Below, piece by piece: positions 32,579 through 36,132 of a stretch of DNA of 36,132 bases. Positions within the stretch are counted from its first letter, which is position 1. Each line of letters opens with the position of its first letter. The translations under genes and the position numbers were made by a program. The notes under the pieces are model-generated. The model saw only the letters and a list, made by a program, of their open reading frames with translations. It did no database searches and was not told where the DNA came from. Source of the DNA: Candidatus Segetimicrobium genomatis (GTDB lineage Bacteria; Sysuimicrobiota; Sysuimicrobiia; Sysuimicrobiales; Kaftiobacteriaceae); the NCBI GenBank assembly GCA_005888595.1, contig VBAL01000011.1, positions 11,363-47,494 on the forward strand. The letters are read 5' to 3'.

Positions 32579-33399
32579 CACGTCATCTCCTTCACAATCC
32601 GTTTCACCAGTCGAATGAACTTCGGCTCGAGCTCCCGGGCGACCGCGATCACATCCTCGTGCGTGACCGTCTTGACCTGCTCCCCGGTGGCCATGTCGGT
32701 GATCGCGGTGATGCCCAGCACCCGCATGGCCATGTGCCGGGCGGCAATCACCTCGGGCACGGTCGACATCCCCACCGCGTCGGCGCCCCACACCCGCAGC
32801 ATGCGGAGTTCGGCCGGCGTCTCGTAGCTGGGACCGTGCACCCCAGCATACACACCCTTGCGGATGGGAATGCCTTCGGCCAGGGCGGCGCGTTCCGCCA
32901 GCGCGATCAGCTCGGGCTCGTACGCCTGGGACATATCCGGGAACCGCGGGCCCAGATCGGGATCATTGGGACCCATCAGCGGATTGCTACCCGTGAAGTT
33001 GATGTGGTCGGCAATAATCATCAGATCCCCACTGGACCACAGCCGGTTGATCCCGCCGGCCGCATTGCTGACCAGGAGCACCGGTGCTCCCAACGCCCGC
33101 ATGACCCGCACGGGAAAGACCACATCGGCCAGGGAGTAGCCTTCGTAAAAGTGCGCCCGTCCCTGCATCGCCACCACGCCTTTGCCTTCCAGCCGCCCGA
33201 CGATGAGGTTCCCGGCGTGCCCTTCCACCGTGGACCGCGGGAAACCAGGAATCTCGCCATAGGGGATGATGGTGTCGGCGCTGACTTCACTGGCCAGCCC
33301 CCCCAGCCCCGATCCGAGAATGATGGCGACCTGCGGCGTGAGCGATGTGCGTCGTCGCACTACTGACACAGCTCGATCGATTTGCTGCTTCAACTCCAC
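32578..33399 (-). CDS. Purine-nucleoside phosphorylase (PNP-I, trimeric type)
   Basis: 273 residues. VAIILGSGLGGLASEV binds phosphate; GFPRSTVEGHAGNLIVGRLE, QGRAHFYEGY, LLVSNAAGGINRLWSSGDLM, DHINFTGSNPLMGPND and GVHGPSYETPAELRMLRVWG are the family signatures, with GMSTVPEVIAARHM for base and ribose binding. It releases purine bases plus (deoxy)ribose-1-phosphate. The N-D residue set supports the guanosine/inosine-preferring (PupG/PunA) type. The start is GTG at 33399 with a weak ribosome site. It lies between deoB and satD in the salvage run, and the deoB junction carries a 9-nt array. Confidence 0.95.
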   Translation of the reverse strand: MELKQQIDRAVSVVRRRTSLTPQVAIILGSGLGGLASEVSADTIIPYGEIPGFPRSTVEGHAGNLIVGRLEGKGVVAMQGRAHFYEGYSLADVVFPVRVMRALGAPVLLVSNAAGGINRLWSSGDLMIIADHINFTGSNPLMGPNDPDLGPRFPDMSQAYEPELIALAERAALAEGIPIRKGVYAGVHGPSYETPAELRMLRVWGADAVGMSTVPEVIAARHMAMRVLGITAITDMATGEQVKTVTHEDVIAVARELEPKFIRLVKRIVKEMT

Positions 33400-33423
33400 G
33401 ACATCACCCGTCCAGCGAACTGC

Positions 33424-33534
33424 GTCTACAATGTCTACCCGGTCTTCAAAGTCTACCAGGTCTACCCACCCTCTCCGGAATCCCGGCAGGTAGACATGGT
33501 AGACATGGTAGACCTGGAAGACCTGGTAGACGTC
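33424..33534. repeat. Inverted 9-nt array (GTCTACCNG / GTAGACNTG) between deoB and PNP
   Basis: Left arm 33424-33468 is five nonamers: GTCTACAAT, GTCTACCCG, GTCTTCAAA, GTCTACCAG, GTCTACCCA. Right arm 33490-33534 is five inverse nonamers: GTAGACATG twice, GTAGACCTG, GAAGACCTG, GTAGACGTC. The centre is 21 nt. Even the odd GAAGAC unit has a GTCTTC partner in the other arm. The deoB stop (33533-33535) overlaps the last unit. Confidence 0.92.
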
Positions 33535-34680
33535 ATTTCACGATTAAAGGAAGCATACTCGTCCCCGGCCCTTGCCAGGGAACGTCAAGCGCTTCTGCGA
33601 CCGTCGCGCCGACGTCGGCAAACGTGGGGCGCACGCCCAGGTCCACACCGCCCCGCACCGCGGGACCGGCGAACAACGCCGGAACATACTCACGGGAGTG
33701 GTCGGTGCTGCCCGTCGTGGGGTCGTTGCCGTGGTCGGCCGTAATCACCAACAGGTCATCCGGGCGCAGCCGGTCCCTCACCTGCGGAAGCGCTCCGTCG
33801 ATGGCCTCCAGGTCGTGCGCATAGCCCGCCGGATCGTTGCGGTGTCCATACTTGGAATCCAGATCTACCAGGTTCGTAAAGATGATCCCCCGCGCGACCA
33901 CCGCCATCGCCGCCGCCGTTTGCGCCACACCATCCAAGTCATCGTGCGTGTGCACGCCGCGGGTCACCCCGCGACCCGCAAAGAGAACCCCTGCGCGGTG
34001 GCCGCGTCCAGCACGGTGCGGGCAGTCGGCGGCAACGAGAAATCCCGCCGGCGGTCGGTACGCGTGTACGCGCCCGCAGACCCCACGAACGGTCGGGCGA
34101 TGACGCGGCTGACGGCATGCCGTCCGGTCAGCAGCCGCCGCGCCGCAAGGCAGATCTCGTACAACCGCTGGGGTGGAATCACGTCCTCGTGGGCCGCCAC
34201 CTGGAACACGCTGTCGGCGGATGTATAGACGATGGGGTACCCGGTCCGTTGGTGCTCGGGGCCCAGCCGCGCAATGATCTCCGTCCCCGAGGCCACCTCG
34301 TTGCCTAACGTCCTGGTGCCGATTGCACGTTCGAATGCGGCGATCAGATCGGGCGGGAATGCATGCGGATAGGTAGGAAACGGACGATCCACGATCACGC
34401 CCATCAATTCCCAGTGCCCGGTGGTCGAGTCCTTTCCCGCCGACCGCTCCGCCAGCTTCCCAAACGCTCCCTGCGGGGCCGGAAGCGGCCGGACTCCGTC
34501 GATGGCTGCGATCCGGCCCAGGCCGAGCGCTTCAAGGTGCGGTACCCGGAACCCGCCCACGGCGTGGGCCGCGTGAGGCAGCGTACTGCTCCCCACGTCC
34601 CCGTACCGGTCGGCGTCTGGAAGCTCGCCGACCCCAGCGCTGTCCAGCACGATGATCACGATACGACCGAAGTGAAACAC
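33533..34680 (-). pseudogene. deoB: Phosphopentomutase, split by a short deletion/frameshift
   Basis: The first part (from GTG at 34680, 238 codons) encodes [20 protein letters not shown] (metal Asp), [15 protein letters not shown] (phospho-threonine region), and [17 protein letters not shown]. It stops at 33964-33966. A second frame, continuing [58 protein letters not shown], holds all remaining metal ligands. The two join near 33975-33990. About nine residues that normally precede FAGRG (the GVGK region) are missing, and the total length is not a multiple of three, so a deletion of about 26-29 nt is likely. The enzyme would interconvert (deoxy)ribose 1- and 5-phosphates between PNP/Pdp and central metabolism. 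Either a real loss or an assembly error. Confidence 0.9.
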
Positions 34681-34726
34681 GGTGTTGAGTTTGTGTCACA
34701 GCGCAGGAAACCCTGGCCCGGGTAGA

Positions 34727-34818
34727 ATGCGGCACGCAGAACGCAGGTGGCAAATGGCTGCAACTCCATCACCCGCGCGGCTTTCTGCGTTCTGCTGTCT
34801 GCGTTCTGTGTTCTGCTT
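34727..34818. repeat. Inverted 7-nt array (ACGCAGA / TCTGCGT) between xerD and deoB
   Basis: Left arm 34727-34754: ATGCGGC, ACGCAGA, ACGCAGG, TGGCAAA. Right arm 34784-34818: TCTGCGT, TCTGCTG, TCTGCGT, TCTGTGT, TCTGCTT. The centre is 29 nt. The xerD frame reads through the right arm and stops in the centre at 34769-34771. Confidence 0.88.
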
Positions 34819-35770
34819 GACGTCTTTTGCGCGCTGGTCCCAAGGAAATACGCATCCCGTCGCGGGGATGGCTCTGCCGGTACACCTCACGCAGTCGCTC
34901 GCGCGTAAGGTGAGTGTACACCTGGGTCGTACTGATGCTGGCATGGCCCAGCATCTCCTGCACCGCGCGTAGATCGGCTCCCCGCTCCAAGAGATGGGTG
35001 GCGAAAGAGTGGCGCAGGACGTGCGGGCTCAGTGGCCTGCTGATCCCGGACCGCCGCGCGTACCGGCGGATGAGTTTCCAGCATCCCTGCCGGGTCATCG
35101 GGCCGCCCAAACGGCTGACGAACAGCGCCTGCGTAGGATGGGCGCGGACCAGCCGTGGGCGGACCTGTGACAGATAAGCCCGCAGCGCGCGCACCGCCTG
35201 GGTGCCGACCGGCACGACCCGCTCTTTGTTCCCCTTACCCACACAGCGCACCACCTCATGGGCCAGATCGATATCACTGAGTTCCAGACCGACTGTTTCG
35301 GACACGCGCAGCCCGCTCGCGTACATCAGCTCCAGCATGGCGCGGTCCCGGGTGCCTTCCGGAGTTGACGGATCCGGGGTCGCCAGCAACTGCTCGATCT
35401 CCTCCACCGTGAGTACGCGGGGCAGCCGGCGGGGCAGTTTCGATGTGGCCAGGTCCAGCGTCGGATCAGCATCGATGGCTTCCTCGCGTAACAGATAGCG
35501 GTAGAAAGAGCGGATCGCGGCCGTGCGACGCTTCACGGTCGCTGCGGCGCGGCCGCGCCGGCGCAGGCTAATCAGGTAGACGGTGATCGCCGCGCGCGTC
35601 ACCTTTGACGGCGACGGCGCACCGCGGGACGTGACGAAAGCCGCGAAGTCGCCGAGGTCGCGTCGGTAGGCCTCGACGGAGTGAGCGGCGAGCCCTTGTT
35701 CAGCGAGGGCATAGGTCAGAAAACTGTCGATGGAGTGAACAAAGGCCTCGGGCAGCGCGGCCGCCGTCAC
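34769..35770 (-). CDS. xerD: Tyrosine recombinase XerD
   Basis: 333 residues. N-terminal SAM-like domain (FVHSIDSFLTYALAEQGLAA, then VEAYRRDLGDF); catalytic domain with Arg in MYASGLRVSETVGLEL, Lys in GKGNKERVVPVG, HxxR in PHVLRHSFATHLL, second His in LGHASISTTQVYTH and the nucleophile Tyr in that same block. It resolves chromosome dimers at dif with a XerC partner, and its position before deoB is the Gram-positive xerD place. Conservation ends near QSHPRDG; the last ~24 residues (RKRRQAEHRTQTAERRKPRG) are repeat-encoded. The GTG start overlaps the NUDIX stop by 4 nt and has AAGGA upstream. Confidence 0.95.
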   Translation of the reverse strand: MTAAALPEAFVHSIDSFLTYALAEQGLAAHSVEAYRRDLGDFAAFVTSRGAPSPSKVTRAAITVYLISLRRRGRAAATVKRRTAAIRSFYRYLLREEAIDADPTLDLATSKLPRRLPRVLTVEEIEQLLATPDPSTPEGTRDRAMLELMYASGLRVSETVGLELSDIDLAHEVVRCVGKGNKERVVPVGTQAVRALRAYLSQVRPRLVRAHPTQALFVSRLGGPMTRQGCWKLIRRYARRSGISRPLSPHVLRHSFATHLLERGADLRAVQEMLGHASISTTQVYTHLTRERLREVYRQSHPRDGMRISLGPARKRRQAEHRTQTAERRKPRG

Positions 35771-36132
35771 GACCGATCCTTACCGGCGGCCAGCAGGAGC
35801 CCGATGATGGATTTGGCGTCGACGATTTCCCCGTGCGCGACCAGCGCCGCCGCCCGAGCCAGCGGGACGCGAACGACGGTGAGATCTTCCTCTTCGGCTT
35901 GGAGGCGGTGCGGCGTCAGCTCGCCGGCCGCGTAGACGTGCACGGCCTCGGTCAGGAACCCCGGCGAGGGATAGAAGGTGATCAGGTGATCTGTGCGGCC
36001 CGCTCGCATGCCGATCTCCTCAGCCAGTTCCCGCTGCAGACAGGCCTCAATGGTCTCCCCCGGTTCGACGCTCCCGGCGGGAATCTCCAAGAGCGCACGC
36101 CCCACGGCCGCCCTGAATTGACGGACCAGTAC
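35767..36132 (-). CDS. NUDIX hydrolase, ADP-ribose pyrophosphatase type (partial, runs off window end)
   Basis: 121 codons reach the window edge; VLVRQFRAAVGRALLEIPAG is the usual mid-protein segment, so the true start is beyond 36132 and the GTG at 36105 is internal. The Nudix box is complete: G x5 E x7 REL x EE x G in GSVEPGETIEACLQRELAEE followed by IG. YPSPGFLTEAVHVYAA and EEEDLTVVRVPL are typical of NudF-like ADP-ribose pyrophosphatases, which cut ADP-ribose to AMP and ribose-5-phosphate. It is coupled to xerD by a 4-nt overlap, as in many Gram-positive chromosomes. The ribose-5-phosphate link suits the nucleoside-salvage genes that follow. Confidence 0.93.
   Translation of the reverse strand, partial: VLVRQFRAAVGRALLEIPAGSVEPGETIEACLQRELAEEIGMRAGRTDHLITFYPSPGFLTEAVHVYAAGELTPHRLQAEEEDLTVVRVPLARAAALVAHGEIVDAKSIIGLLLAAGKDRS

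Overview
The window is about 36 kb of high-GC DNA from a free-living, probably uncultured bacterium. The order NUDIX hydrolase - xerD - deoB - purine nucleoside phosphorylase - satD - DUF3307 - pyrimidine nucleoside phosphorylase resembles Gram-positive-type (Terrabacteria/Bacillati) chromosomes. So do the cmk-plsC, scpA-scpB and der-plsY pairs. A deep-branching lineage near Firmicutes or Armatimonadota would fit, but this is inference from gene content. No 16S or marker tree was available. Almost every gene is housekeeping or catabolic; there is no phage or plasmid module.

Layout. (1) 1-1530: 3' part of a branched-chain amino-acid-type ABC importer, with livG cut by the window edge and its periplasmic binding protein. 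(2) 1531-2900: a small accessory patch holding a frameshifted SIR2-like remnant, a VOC gene framed by a 21-bp inverted repeat (MITE-like), and tRNA-Pro(GGG) with a clear -10 box. (3) 2945-14775: mostly minus-strand housekeeping genes: AlkZ-like glycosylase, degenerate GGDEF protein, plsY, der, ispH, plsC, cmk, PspC protein, scpB, scpA, M50 protease, lysA and a cupin. A diacylglycerol-kinase-like gene runs the other way. (4) 15025-29110: an acyl-CoA catabolism region: thiolase, SLC13-type transporter, trmI, two-subunit methylmalonyl-CoA mutase, ETF alpha and beta, acyl-CoA dehydrogenase, two thiolase-fold proteins without catalytic residues paired with two DUF35 proteins, a DUF1444 protein and a 3-hydroxyacyl-CoA dehydrogenase. 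Together they look like beta-oxidation plus propionyl/methylmalonyl-CoA handling and an unassigned thiolase-like/DUF35 C-C lyase or ligase. (5) 29213-36132: nucleoside salvage (pdp, PNP, deoB) with a broken P-loop kinase, DUF3307/SatD, xerD and a NUDIX hydrolase running off the edge.

The most striking feature is not a gene. At least fourteen gene junctions carry the same type of structure: short degenerate tandem units of exactly 7 nt (ten junctions) or exactly 9 nt (four junctions). They are usually arranged as two arms of about 3-5 units facing each other as inverted repeats around a 7-56 nt unrelated centre. The unit sequence changes from junction to junction (GTGATTC, GGGACTR, AGTCNGC, GTGAATA, ATTGNGA, GTAGACNTG and so on), but the two arms of one junction always match each other. 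The arrays sit at gene 3' ends. They supply the stop codon of dagK, plsC, acyl-CoA dehydrogenase, etfA, a DUF35 gene and the kinase remnant, or are read through as odd C-terminal tails (IspH, TrmI, XerD). A different cluster, three 20-bp GTCA...TGAC units at an exact 29-nt period, lies between satD and the DUF3307 gene.

Five genes (SIR2-like, PspC, P-loop kinase, DUF3307, deoB) carry apparent single-base or short-deletion frameshifts. This many lesions in one window means either sequencing or assembly errors or real local decay, and read-level checking would separate the two.
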